Positions 21,921-30,173 of a stretch of DNA of 33,436 bases are shown here, piece by piece. Numbering within the stretch: the first letter of the stretch is position 1; the number at the start of each line of letters is the position of its first letter. The stretch lies in the NCBI GenBank assembly GCA_035530055.1, contig DATKVN010000052.1:1-33436 (forward strand), in the 5' to 3' direction. This stretch comes from a bacterium. GTDB lineage: Bacteria > UBA6262 > WVXT01. A program made the translations under genes and the position numbers. The notes beneath the pieces were generated by a model. That model was not told the DNA's origin and did not search any database. It saw nothing but the letters and a program-made list of their open reading frames with translations.

Positions 21921-23153
21921 ATGAAAATATTAAAGGGTTTCAAATATAAACTTTGCCCGACGGAAGAACAAAAGCAATTACTGTTACAACACGGTGGGAA
22001 TGCTCGCTTCCTATGGAATTATCTTTTAGCGGATAATATTAAACATCATAAACAAACTGGGAAATTCAAGTTTGCTCACGAAATGACTGTGAATGTCCCA
22101 AAAATTAAAAAAGAATATGATTTCTTAAAATTGTCTTTTTCTCAATCTTTACAGATGGTTGCAAGGCAGTTGGACAAAGCCTTAGAAGATTGTTTTAAAA
22201 ATGGAAAAGGTTTCCCCCAATTTAAAAAGAAACAGAAAGAAAATGACAGTTTTACAGTGCCACAAAAATGGAGATTAGGGAAGGGTTTTGTTTTTATACC
22301 GAAAACAGGAGAAGTTAAATGGATAAAACATAGGGCACTTCAAGGAAAACCTAAATCGATTACGATTTCTCAAGATGGAGATCAATGGTATTGTTCTGTT
22401 CTTTGTGAAATTGAAATTCCAGATATAGAAAAAAGTACTGATAATATTGTTGGGGTTGATGTTGGTTTAAAGAATTTTGCTACTCTTTCTGATGGCACTA
22501 TTATTGAAAATCCAAGAAATTTAATGAAATTGGAAGAAAAATTAAAGAAAGAACAAAGGGAATTGAGTAAAAAACAAAAAGATAGCAAAAACAGATATAA
22601 GCAACGTAAAAAAGTTCAGAAAATACATCGTAAGATTAGAAATGCAAGATTAGTTTTTCTTCATAAGACAACCTCGAATATGATAGCCAAGTATTCTGGG
22701 TTTGTTTCGGAAGACTTAAATATAAAGGGAACGATGAAAAATCATCATCTTGCTAAATCTATTGCGGATGTATCGTGGTATAAGTTCAAACGACAACTTG
22801 AATACAAGTCATTGTGGAATGGGGAATACTTCCTTCAAATAGGAAGGTTCGAGCCTACAAGTAAAACTTGTAGTAATTGCGGATATGTTCAAGAAATGCC
22901 TTTGAGCAAAAGAAATTTTAATTGCCCAAGTTGTGGTCTTTCAACCCACAGAGATTTAAATGCTTCCATAAATATTTTAAATATAGGATTAGCTACCCTT
23001 GGACGGAGGGAAAGTAACGCCTGTGGAGTTGGGACGATAGTTCCGACAACGAAGCAGGAAAAAGAATGTCCCGATATGACATCGGGACAGAAGCCCCGAT
23101 GCTTGCGTCGGGGAGCGTCACCCTCTCGTGACCCCGTGATTCATAAAATCTAA
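21921..23153 (+). CDS. tnpB: TnpB RNA-guided nuclease (IS605/IS1341 type, no TnpA)
   Basis: A 410-residue TnpB. The N-terminal HTH_OrfB_IS605 region (residues 1-40) is followed by the wedge-like beta domain. The RuvC-like nuclease has D180 (VGVDVGLKNFATL), E264 (SEDLNIKG) and D345 (THRDLNAS), with a zinc finger CSNC (317-320)/CPSC (335-338). All three catalytic acids and four cysteines are present, so it should be active. No tnpA transposase accompanies it. The last 60 residues overlap the presumptive guide-RNA region, and about ten codons after 23121 appear to be host sequence beyond the element end. Confidence 0.93.
   Translation: MKILKGFKYKLCPTEEQKQLLLQHGGNARFLWNYLLADNIKHHKQTGKFKFAHEMTVNVPKIKKEYDFLKLSFSQSLQMVARQLDKALEDCFKNGKGFPQFKKKQKENDSFTVPQKWRLGKGFVFIPKTGEVKWIKHRALQGKPKSITISQDGDQWYCSVLCEIEIPDIEKSTDNIVGVDVGLKNFATLSDGTIIENPRNLMKLEEKLKKEQRELSKKQKDSKNRYKQRKKVQKIHRKIRNARLVFLHKTTSNMIAKYSGFVSEDLNIKGTMKNHHLAKSIADVSWYKFKRQLEYKSLWNGEYFLQIGRFEPTSKTCSNCGYVQEMPLSKRNFNCPSCGLSTHRDLNASINILNIGLATLGRRESNACGVGTIVPTTKQEKECPDMTSGQKPRCLRRGASPSRDPVIHKI
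23000..23137 (+). ncRNA. Presumptive omega-RNA (right end) of the tnpB element
   Basis: It is defined by homology to the relic at 7950-8089 and by analogy with known TnpB guide RNAs that overlap the 3' end of tnpB. Hairpin 1 GTCCCGAT/ATCGGGAC is at 23068-23088, and hairpin 2 CCCCGATG-CTTG-CGTCGGGG at 23094-23113. The conserved terminal AGCGTCAC ends at 23121. The roughly 16 bases from 23122 would be the guide. The 5' end is a guess. Confidence 0.6.
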
Positions 23154-23183
23154 AGGAAGAGAATTTTGGAAAGGAGTAAAAGG

Positions 23184-23840
23184 ATGGTTTATAAATTTTT
23201 AAGAAGATGGAAGGGTCTGTCTGTTGCAGGGCTGGTAGTGTTTCTTCTCTCTTCGGTAGTGGTGGGAGCAGAAAAGAGGAAAGAAGCCCTGGAGACCATC
23301 AGTGTTACAAGAGTTAAAGTGGAGCCAATTGAGGATGAAGAAGGAGTAGTAGGAGTTGCTAAGGTGATGCTCAATGAATGTATCGTGGTGCGAGAAATAA
23401 AAGTAATGAAAGTTGACGATAAAACAATGTTGAAATTTCCTGAATACATAAGCAAGAAGGGGATTGTCTATCCTCAAATAAAGTTCTTAACAAAAGAAGC
23501 GAGAAATACTGTAGTAAAAGCAATTGAGACGGGAGAGCCCTCTGAAAATAAGGTTGAACTGGTCTCTTTCAAAGTTACGGATTGGTTCAGGTTAAGGAGA
23601 GCTGGGCAGAGGAAAGTTAATGTGGAAGTTACCTTCAATAATGCAGTCGCTGTCTCCTGTGGAATAATGGAAGGTAAGAGGGGCCCTTGGATTGCCTGGC
23701 CAGCGAGGCCACCTGAAAAGGGCAGGCATAGCTGGATAAAACAAATTTATATTTACGATAAGGGAGTTAAAAAGGCTGTAGAGAAATTATTATTGACCAA
23801 ATACGAAGCAATGTTACAAGAAGAAGGTGAACAGTGGTAG
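23184..23840 (+). CDS. Tandem SpoVG-domain protein with signal peptide
   Basis: A 218-residue protein. Residues 1-29 form a signal peptide (basic start KFLRRWK, hydrophobic 11-28, cleavage site VVGA). Residues 39-116 and 125-212 are two SpoVG-like domains. The first shows ISVTRVKVEPIEDEEGVVGVAKVMLN, in part, with VVREIKVM and FPEY. The second shows VSFKVTDWF, NNAVAVSCGIMEG, GPWIAWPARPPEKG and a terminal helix. SpoVG proteins are cytoplasmic DNA- or RNA-binding regulators, so an exported double-domain form is unexpected. The ATG at 23184 has AAGGAG eight bases upstream. It could instead be membrane-anchored with the domains outside. Confidence 0.78.
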   Translation: MVYKFLRRWKGLSVAGLVVFLLSSVVVGAEKRKEALETISVTRVKVEPIEDEEGVVGVAKVMLNECIVVREIKVMKVDDKTMLKFPEYISKKGIVYPQIKFLTKEARNTVVKAIETGEPSENKVELVSFKVTDWFRLRRAGQRKVNVEVTFNNAVAVSCGIMEGKRGPWIAWPARPPEKGRHSWIKQIYIYDKGVKKAVEKLLLTKYEAMLQEEGEQW

Positions 23841-23889
23841 CTGAGAAAATAAATCGCATATAAATAGGGAGTCTGTTTATTAGAATCCT

Positions 23890-24825
23890 ATGAGAAAACT
23901 TGTTATTTTAAAATCGATTGGGGTTCTTTTTTTATCTATTGGTCTTTCTCGTGGAGCGTCGCCAGGAGATGTTGTAATTAATGAAATTGCTTGGATGGGC
24001 ACTACTTGCTCATCTTATGATGAATGGATAGAATTATATAACAACTCCAGCCTTTCTATTGACTTAACTGGTTGGAGTCTAAAAGCAGCCGATGGAACAC
24101 CCGATATTTCTCTGGTTGTAATTATTCCGGCCAAAGGTTACTTTCTCTTGGAAAGAACAGATGATCAAACAATAAAAGATTTGGAGGCTGACCAAATCTA
24201 TACAGGTGTTTTAGAAAACACAAGTGAAGACTTCCAACTCAGGGATGCTTCGGGTAATTTAATTGATTCAGTACCTTGTGAAACAAACGGAGATTGGTTC
24301 GCAGGAGAAAAGGACGGTGCTTATACAATGGAAAGGATAGATTCCGGTTCTCCTGGGACTACAAAGAATAACTGGCATACTAATGATGGAATTACGAGAA
24401 ACGGTACTGATGCTGAGGGCAATCCGATTAATGGCACTCCTAAGGCTGAAAACAGCAAAGGGTTTGGGACTCAGCCGGAAGAAGAACCTACCACAAAGAC
24501 AGTTGAAGTCACTAGTTCTCCCTTTTTCCCTTATAACGATATAAGTAGTAGGCCAACTGAGGGGAAAATAAAATATAATGTACCCGATGGTTCAAGAATT
24601 ACGTTGAGAATTTTTGACGTTAGAGGGAGGTTGGTTAGGGTGCTGATCGACCAAGAGGTGGATTCTGACGGGGAAGGCTCTGTAACCTGGGATGGCACGG
24701 ATGATTCTGGAGACACAATCGTGCCAATTGGAATTTATATCTGTCACATTGAGGCACTGAACGAAAACACAGGAAAGGTAACTAAAAAAACAGACACAAT
24801 AGTGGTAGGAAGAAAACTTAGATAG
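23890..24825 (+). CDS. Secreted lamin-tail-domain protein with FlgD-like C-terminus
   Basis: A 311-residue exported protein. Residues 1-22 are a signal peptide. Residues 25-150 are a lamin tail domain (VVINEIAWMGT, DEWIELYNNSS, IDLTGWSLKA, FLLERTDD). A short low-complexity linker near 190-205 contains PEEEPTTK. Residues 207-311 resemble the FlgD-type immunoglobulin fold (SSPFFPYND, LRIFDVRGRLVRVL, VTWDGTDDSGDTIVPIGIYI). Such combinations are common on cell surfaces of candidate-phylum and Bacteroidota-like bacteria. The stop is four bases before the next start, implying co-translation with the PorV-like protein. Confidence 0.85.
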   Translation: MRKLVILKSIGVLFLSIGLSRGASPGDVVINEIAWMGTTCSSYDEWIELYNNSSLSIDLTGWSLKAADGTPDISLVVIIPAKGYFLLERTDDQTIKDLEADQIYTGVLENTSEDFQLRDASGNLIDSVPCETNGDWFAGEKDGAYTMERIDSGSPGTTKNNWHTNDGITRNGTDAEGNPINGTPKAENSKGFGTQPEEEPTTKTVEVTSSPFFPYNDISSRPTEGKIKYNVPDGSRITLRIFDVRGRLVRVLIDQEVDSDGEGSVTWDGTDDSGDTIVPIGIYICHIEALNENTGKVTKKTDTIVVGRKLR

Positions 24826-24829
24826 AGAT

Positions 24830-25708
24830 ATGATAAGGAAAACTTTTCTCGTAATTTCTGCTTTTTTGCTTTTCTACTTCTCCAACATTTTACCCAGTTA
24901 TGGGGCTTTTGAAGAGAAGGGAGCGGGAGCTCGCCCAATGGGGATGGCTGGAGCGTTTACAGGTGTGGCTGATGACATTAATGCTATTTACTGGAATCCC
25001 GCTGGATTGGAACTAGTCAAAGAAGTAGAGGCTATGACGATGACCACTCGACTTTTCGGGCTGAAAGATTTGACATATTATCTGTTTGGGGCAGTAGTTC
25101 CTACTAAAAAAATAGGAACTTTTGGATTATCTTATTCACAGTTCGGGTGTTCAGAATATAGAGAGAGTCAGACTATTATTTCTTCCGGGCAGAGTTTGGG
25201 GAGTGGTATATATTTCGGCTTCAATATGAAAATTATGAGTCTAAAGATCAAAGGAGCCAGCGCAAACTCAGAATATGGTAGGGCTTCGGCTTTTGGTCTG
25301 GATGTGGGAGCTCTTGCCGATATTAGTTCTAAGTTCAGGCTGGGAGTTATGGCAATGAATCTAAATAGTCCCCGGCTTGGTAGCTCCCCGGAGAATTTAG
25401 CCCAGATGATTAGGGTGGGGGTATCTTTTCAGCCTCTTTCTGGTTACATTACCTCTCTCGATTTGCATCTACCAATGAGTTCGATAATGGTTGAGCCTGA
25501 GATAAGAGCTGGTTTTGAGGTCATCCTGAATAGAAATTTTACTTTGCGTGTCGGGATAGGGAACGACCCAGCGAGATTTACTGGAGGTTTTGGCTTTCGC
25601 TGGAACATATTCAAATTCGATTATGCATTTTTGAGTCATCCTTTCCTGAACGGTCAGCATTTGTTCTCTTTCTCTCTACATTTGGGCAACCAGACTATGC
25701 AAAATTAA
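24830..25708 (+). CDS. PorV/UPF0164-like outer-membrane beta-barrel protein
   Basis: A 292-residue protein with a signal peptide (1-25, cleaved near SYGA) and the family N-terminal motif GARPMGMAGAFTGVADDINAIYWNPAGL (split here as residues about 33-60). The rest alternates glycine and aromatic residues in short beta strands, as in FadL/PorV barrels. PorV-type proteins act in outer-membrane shuttling or as channels. Being translated from the same message as the lamin-tail/FlgD-like secreted protein suggests a surface-export role, which is inference. Confidence 0.82.
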   Translation: MIRKTFLVISAFLLFYFSNILPSYGAFEEKGAGARPMGMAGAFTGVADDINAIYWNPAGLELVKEVEAMTMTTRLFGLKDLTYYLFGAVVPTKKIGTFGLSYSQFGCSEYRESQTIISSGQSLGSGIYFGFNMKIMSLKIKGASANSEYGRASAFGLDVGALADISSKFRLGVMAMNLNSPRLGSSPENLAQMIRVGVSFQPLSGYITSLDLHLPMSSIMVEPEIRAGFEVILNRNFTLRVGIGNDPARFTGGFGFRWNIFKFDYAFLSHPFLNGQHLFSFSLHLGNQTMQN

Positions 25709-25710
25709 TT

Positions 25711-25728
25711 GGCACTCTAAAGAGTGCC
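25711..25728. repeat. Perfect 8-2-8 palindrome
   Basis: GGCACTCT-AA-AGAGTGCC stands ten bases before the next start codon. It has the same layout as the exchangeable hairpin cores elsewhere but a different sequence. Confidence 0.6.
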
Positions 25729-25737
25729 CGACCAGTA

Positions 25738-27744
25738 ATGATGGTAAGAATTGTTGCTATTATCTTTGTTTCGTTTATAATTTCGATGACCAATCTGGGT
25801 TCACCAGTGATAGGTCAAGTTGCATTTGAAGAGGATGAGGCAGAGACAATATCTCCCGGGGCAGTGGATAAGGAAGAACTTGCTGAGTTGAAAGACCATC
25901 CACTCGATTTAAATACTGTCTCTTTCGACCAATTGTTAAAGCTTCCTGTAATTGATTCGCGCTTGGCAAGGGCAGTCATTCTCTATCGCCAACAGAGGGG
26001 ATTTACAGAAGTGGAAGAACTTAAGAATGTGCCAGGGATGAGTGATGAGATATTTGAGGGAATAGCTCCCTATATTAAGGTTGAACCAATAGGAGTGCCT
26101 GTAGCCCTGCAAGGTGATTTCCGATGGAGAATGAAGATGGCAAAGCCGGATAGTGAAGCTTATCTTAATGCTGACCCTAAATTTCAGAATCCCCCATATG
26201 TTTATAATCGCACAAGGTTGAAATATGGAAATCACTATGAAGCCGGGTGGGTCCTTCGTCACGGGGGTGCTCAGTCAGACAGTGGTTCGGAACCTGCAAT
26301 TAGTTTTCATAATCTCTGGAAATACTATTTGACCAAATATTGGCTGGTAATGCGAGATGTTTATTCCTTTGATAAGATAGTCATTGGGAATTATAAGCTT
26401 CAGTATAATCAGGGATTAATTTTCTATTATCCTCTGGCAACAGAATTGGTCAGACCAGTAAAGATTAAAGCAAAAGGTATTGCTGAGGATAAAGGGACAG
26501 CACCAAATGTTTGTTTCAGAGGAGTGGCAGTAAATAAAAGAATAAAACAATTCGACTTGGGTTTCTTCTATTCGAATAAGAAGCTTGATGCGTCCTTGAA
26601 TCCAGATGGTACTGTGAAAGAGAGCCTGGTCGCTATTAGAGCAAATATGGGATATATTACCAGTGATAAAGAACTGGAGAGAAACGACAAGTTGACTGAG
26701 GAACTGATTGGCGGTAGGATAGCCTTTAATTTCTTAAGAGATTCACAGATTGGTTTTATGGGTTACCAGAGTAAATATAGCCCCAGTATTAATCCATCGG
26801 AAGAGAAAGGATACTATCTATTTCGAGGAGAGAGGAACAGGGTTTTCGGGTTCGATTTTAATACCTGGTATAAAAAATTGAATCTTTACGCTGAATATGC
26901 CAAGTGCATAAGTTATGGTGAAGCATGGTTGGTTCAGCCTATGCTCAAATTAAGCAACTTTACTTTATGGGCGATTATCTATAAATATGACCCAGATTAC
27001 TATAACGAACATAGTAGTGCCACCACTATAGTTGGGCGTAAAGATGAAGACTGGAATGAAAATGGAGTATTCCTTGGTGGAAAGTATGAGGATAGAGAGA
27101 GAGAAGTGCAAATTTATTTTAGGCCTGTTGGCCATCCTTGGAGAGAAGATAATTTAATGCCCACAAAGGATAAGGAGTTCTGGTTCAATATTAAACAAAG
27201 AGTATCAAGGAAGCTGGAACTATATTTCCGACAGTGGAACCACTGGTATGATAAAAAGATAGAAAATAGAGATTTATACCAGAGCTGGAAGAAAACGAGA
27301 GTGCAGGTTACCTGGAATCCGGATGGCAAGGTGAGGTTTAAGGTAAGGTGGGATGGGAGAAAGAATAGTATTTATGAGCTTAAGCAAGTGGATAGAGGAC
27401 ACTTAATTTTTGGCGACCTCAAATACAATGCAACTCGTAAGTTAAAACTTGAAGGGAGGCTCATCTTCTTCGAAGCTGAGCCAGGAGTTGCTATGAGCGA
27501 AATTGAATTCTTATGGCCTATGGGTTTGACTCCCTTCCATTGGTGGACTTATGGTAAAGGTGTAAGGTACTACTTAATGGTAACACAAGAAATTACAAAA
27601 AATACCAGGCTATGGATTAAATATGAAAATACACGCTATTACAATGATTATGGCATAAGCAGTCCGGAAAATAAAGAAGAGTTAGATAAGATAATCGGAA
27701 GCAGAAGACACGTGTTCAGGTTACAGTGGGATGTGAAGTGGTGA
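25738..27744 (+). CDS. Helix-hairpin-helix protein with outer-membrane barrel-like body
   Basis: A 668-residue exported protein. Residues 1-27 are a signal peptide. Residues 57-122 contain a ComEA-like double helix-hairpin-helix: LDLNTVSFDQLLKLPVIDSRLARAVI, in outline, then FTEVEELKNVPGMSDEIFEGIAPYI. About 540 residues follow that are rich in aromatic and charged beta-strand patterns (repeated W, Y and alternating hydrophobics), ending in RLQWDVKW, as in an outer-membrane barrel. The usual GIG hairpin glycines are changed (PVID, PGMS), so DNA binding by these motifs is doubtful. Similar HHH-barrel proteins occur in Bacteroidota and candidate phyla with unknown function. Confidence 0.75.
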   Translation: MMVRIVAIIFVSFIISMTNLGSPVIGQVAFEEDEAETISPGAVDKEELAELKDHPLDLNTVSFDQLLKLPVIDSRLARAVILYRQQRGFTEVEELKNVPGMSDEIFEGIAPYIKVEPIGVPVALQGDFRWRMKMAKPDSEAYLNADPKFQNPPYVYNRTRLKYGNHYEAGWVLRHGGAQSDSGSEPAISFHNLWKYYLTKYWLVMRDVYSFDKIVIGNYKLQYNQGLIFYYPLATELVRPVKIKAKGIAEDKGTAPNVCFRGVAVNKRIKQFDLGFFYSNKKLDASLNPDGTVKESLVAIRANMGYITSDKELERNDKLTEELIGGRIAFNFLRDSQIGFMGYQSKYSPSINPSEEKGYYLFRGERNRVFGFDFNTWYKKLNLYAEYAKCISYGEAWLVQPMLKLSNFTLWAIIYKYDPDYYNEHSSATTIVGRKDEDWNENGVFLGGKYEDREREVQIYFRPVGHPWREDNLMPTKDKEFWFNIKQRVSRKLELYFRQWNHWYDKKIENRDLYQSWKKTRVQVTWNPDGKVRFKVRWDGRKNSIYELKQVDRGHLIFGDLKYNATRKLKLEGRLIFFEAEPGVAMSEIEFLWPMGLTPFHWWTYGKGVRYYLMVTQEITKNTRLWIKYENTRYYNDYGISSPENKEELDKIIGSRRHVFRLQWDVKW

Positions 27745-27786
27745 GACCATCAGAAACTTCGAAAATAGGTGGGGTACAAAGGAAAG

Positions 27787-28962
27787 ATGAAAAAAGAGAG
27801 AATTGTTTTTGTGTTGGTTAGTATTTTTTGTTTTTTGGTTTCGAGAGTTGACGCGCTTACTTATCTGGGAGTTTCTCACTTAGGAGATCCCATTTCTGGA
27901 ATTGGGGCTCGATCTATGGGAATGGGAGGGACATCAATTGCCAGTGCAACCGATTCTTCTTCTATCTTTGTAAATCCCTCCTGTCTCGGGGTTTTGGAGA
28001 AGAAGGAATTTTCATTAGCCCTGGGAATAGCGCCGGTTGTAGAAAAAGTGGTTACAGAAGATGAATTGACTTATTTTAATTCTCATTACTATTTTCAACT
28101 CAACAGTGCTGTAGTTGCTTTCCCGGTTAAAAGAAAGTTAATGCTGGCTTTAGGGCTTGCTCCCTTATACGACAACAATTACCAGCATGAGAAGTCCATC
28201 TTTGATGCAGGCTCGCCGGGCGAGAAAATTGGCTCTGCCAGTATCAATGGAAAAGGAACCCTCTATGCCTATAGTTTAGGAGGAGCATGGAAGCCCACGC
28301 CATATTTATATATAGGTGGAACGATTAACTTCTTGGAAGGAGAGAGTAGTCTTAAGAGCAGTTCGACTATTTACGCTTCTCCTCCAACTGCCGTAACCGA
28401 GCTCAAATCAAAGATTTCTGGTTTTAACTTCACGCTCGGAGGAATGCTTTATTTCACTGATGAGTTTAGAGCTGGATTTATTGTTAACACAAAGGGAAAA
28501 GTCAATGATAAATGGGAAGCAGATTATCCTACGTCCAAAGAAGAAGGCAAAACAGAGCTGAAATTTCCTCTGTCTTACGGCCTTGGTGTAGCCTATACTT
28601 TCATTGATGAAATCTCTACCACAATAGCGGCTGAGATTATCTTTAGCGAATGGTCGAGATTTAAATCGGGAACCAATTACCGGGATACCTTTGAATTTCG
28701 TATTGGTGCAGAGCACTACCTGAGAGATGCTCTTTGTTTAAGATATGGTTTCTATTTTCAACCCTTTTATGGCAGTAAAGAGTTTCAGATGGTCTCCTTT
28801 ACTGGAGGCCTGGGATACAGATTTAACGATATATTATCTTTCGATTTTGCCGGGGAGTTCGGCAAAAGGAATTATTATGGAGATGCTGCCTTCTTTGAGG
28901 AGCGTCAGAGAATAGATGAGACGGTAATGAGGATACTGGTAGCCATAAGAGTTCAACATTAA
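27787..28962 (+). CDS. FadL/PorV-like outer-membrane protein
   Basis: A 391-residue protein with a signal peptide (1-23, ending VDA), then SGIGARSMGMGGTSIASATD and SSSIFVNPS, the counterpart of the N-terminal motif in the PorV-like protein at 24830. Beta-barrel strands with aromatic girdles fill the remainder. It probably forms a transport channel or assembly factor in the outer membrane. AAAGGAAAG precedes the ATG at 27787, and an upstream in-frame codon at 27769 is less likely. It closes the envelope cluster. Confidence 0.82.
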   Translation: MKKERIVFVLVSIFCFLVSRVDALTYLGVSHLGDPISGIGARSMGMGGTSIASATDSSSIFVNPSCLGVLEKKEFSLALGIAPVVEKVVTEDELTYFNSHYYFQLNSAVVAFPVKRKLMLALGLAPLYDNNYQHEKSIFDAGSPGEKIGSASINGKGTLYAYSLGGAWKPTPYLYIGGTINFLEGESSLKSSSTIYASPPTAVTELKSKISGFNFTLGGMLYFTDEFRAGFIVNTKGKVNDKWEADYPTSKEEGKTELKFPLSYGLGVAYTFIDEISTTIAAEIIFSEWSRFKSGTNYRDTFEFRIGAEHYLRDALCLRYGFYFQPFYGSKEFQMVSFTGGLGYRFNDILSFDFAGEFGKRNYYGDAAFFEERQRIDETVMRILVAIRVQH

Positions 28963-29123
28963 AAAGCTATGTGCTTTAACACATAGAGGAATCAGATTAT
29001 GATCTAAACTTCTAGTTTAGCATAAACAAGGGGCCTATGGATTCAAAAAAGAGTACTTGACTTTTTATTGGTTGGTGTGCTAAATTAAATTAGTTAATTT
29101 TGTTTTAAAAAGGGGGGCGTATT
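28963..29123 (+). promoter_or_regulatory. Intergenic hairpins and promoter of the FAH-family gene
   Basis: CTATGTG/CACATAG (28967-28986) and CTAAACT/AGTTTAG (29004-29020) are hairpins without T-runs. A promoter is at TTGACT (29057-29062), an 18-base spacer, then TAAATT (29081-29086). AGGGGGG lies before the ATG at 29124. Confidence 0.6.
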
Positions 29124-30077
29124 ATGAAATTTGTAACTTTTGAAGAAAGAGGAAGGTTAAGAGTTGGTGTGGTCGTGGATAATAATGTGATAGACCTGAA
29201 TGGAGCATGTATTAGCTATTTATCCAAGGTTAAAAAGGTTACCAATCCCGAGGAAACCGCCTGCCGGACTGTACCCGTTTCCATGGTGGAATTTATTGCA
29301 GCTGGAGAGCCCGCGCTTAAAGCAGCCAAAGAGATAGTTGGTTATGTTGAAGGTGAAAAATTCAATGTGCCGGGTGCTGTTTTTCCCCTGGAAAAAGTGA
29401 AATTGAAAGCTCCCATACCGAGACCGCCTAAGATAGTCTGTATTGGCATAAATTATGAAGACTATCGCAAGCAGTTGGGTTATCCCAAGCCTGAGGTTCC
29501 TATCTTTTTTATCAGAGCCCAATCCACGGTGACAGGTCCTGATGAGCCTATTGTCATACCGAAAGGCGGGAAATGGCCCGGGACAACTTCTAAATGTCTT
29601 TTCCAGGAGTGGGAGTTCACTGTAGTGATTGGGAAGAAGGGCAAGCATATTCCCAAAGAGAAAGCGTATGATTATATTTTTGGATATACAATGATTGTAG
29701 ATGTCACAGCTCACGATATAGAGATGATTCAGCCAGGCCATGTAATGTACCAGCAGAGGTGCAAGGCGTTTGACACTTTTTGCCCTATGGGTCCCTGGAT
29801 TGTGACTAAGGATGAAGTTCCTGACCCACATAATGTGAAAATGATTAGAAAGAGAAATGGCAAAGTCGAGTGCGAATCGAACACGAAGAATTTAATTTTT
29901 AAGATACCGGAAATTCTCGAATTCTTAAGCGATATTATGACTTTGGAGCCGGGAGACATATTTTCCACGGCCAGTCCTCCAGCAGGTCCTGAAGAAGGGC
30001 TTCAGCCGGGCGATGTGATTGAGTCTATTGCTGAGGGAATAGTTAATTTGAGAAACCCTATTATCATGGAAAAATAA
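29124..30077 (+). CDS. Fumarylacetoacetate hydrolase (FAH)-family protein
   Basis: A 317-residue enzyme with an N-terminal MKFVTFEERG cap region and the FAH catalytic domain. Metal ligands E162 and E164 (LFQEWEFTVVIGKKG) and D193 (VDVTAHDIE) are present, with KAFDTFCPMGPW and TLEPGDIFSTASPP. The family includes hydratases, isomerases, decarboxylases and acylpyruvases acting on 2-oxo acids of aromatic and sugar breakdown. The usual TGTPxGVG ending is STASPPAGPEEG, so the substrate may differ. It has its own promoter and no pathway genes beside it. Confidence 0.88.
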   Translation: MKFVTFEERGRLRVGVVVDNNVIDLNGACISYLSKVKKVTNPEETACRTVPVSMVEFIAAGEPALKAAKEIVGYVEGEKFNVPGAVFPLEKVKLKAPIPRPPKIVCIGINYEDYRKQLGYPKPEVPIFFIRAQSTVTGPDEPIVIPKGGKWPGTTSKCLFQEWEFTVVIGKKGKHIPKEKAYDYIFGYTMIVDVTAHDIEMIQPGHVMYQQRCKAFDTFCPMGPWIVTKDEVPDPHNVKMIRKRNGKVECESNTKNLIFKIPEILEFLSDIMTLEPGDIFSTASPPAGPEEGLQPGDVIESIAEGIVNLRNPIIMEK

Positions 30078-30173
30078 TTACACAAAAGAAGCCTGCTTAA
30101 TAGTAAATCTCACCACATTTCTCCTATCTCAGAGATTCGTATCAACTGAATCGGCCTCACACAAGGACAATGA

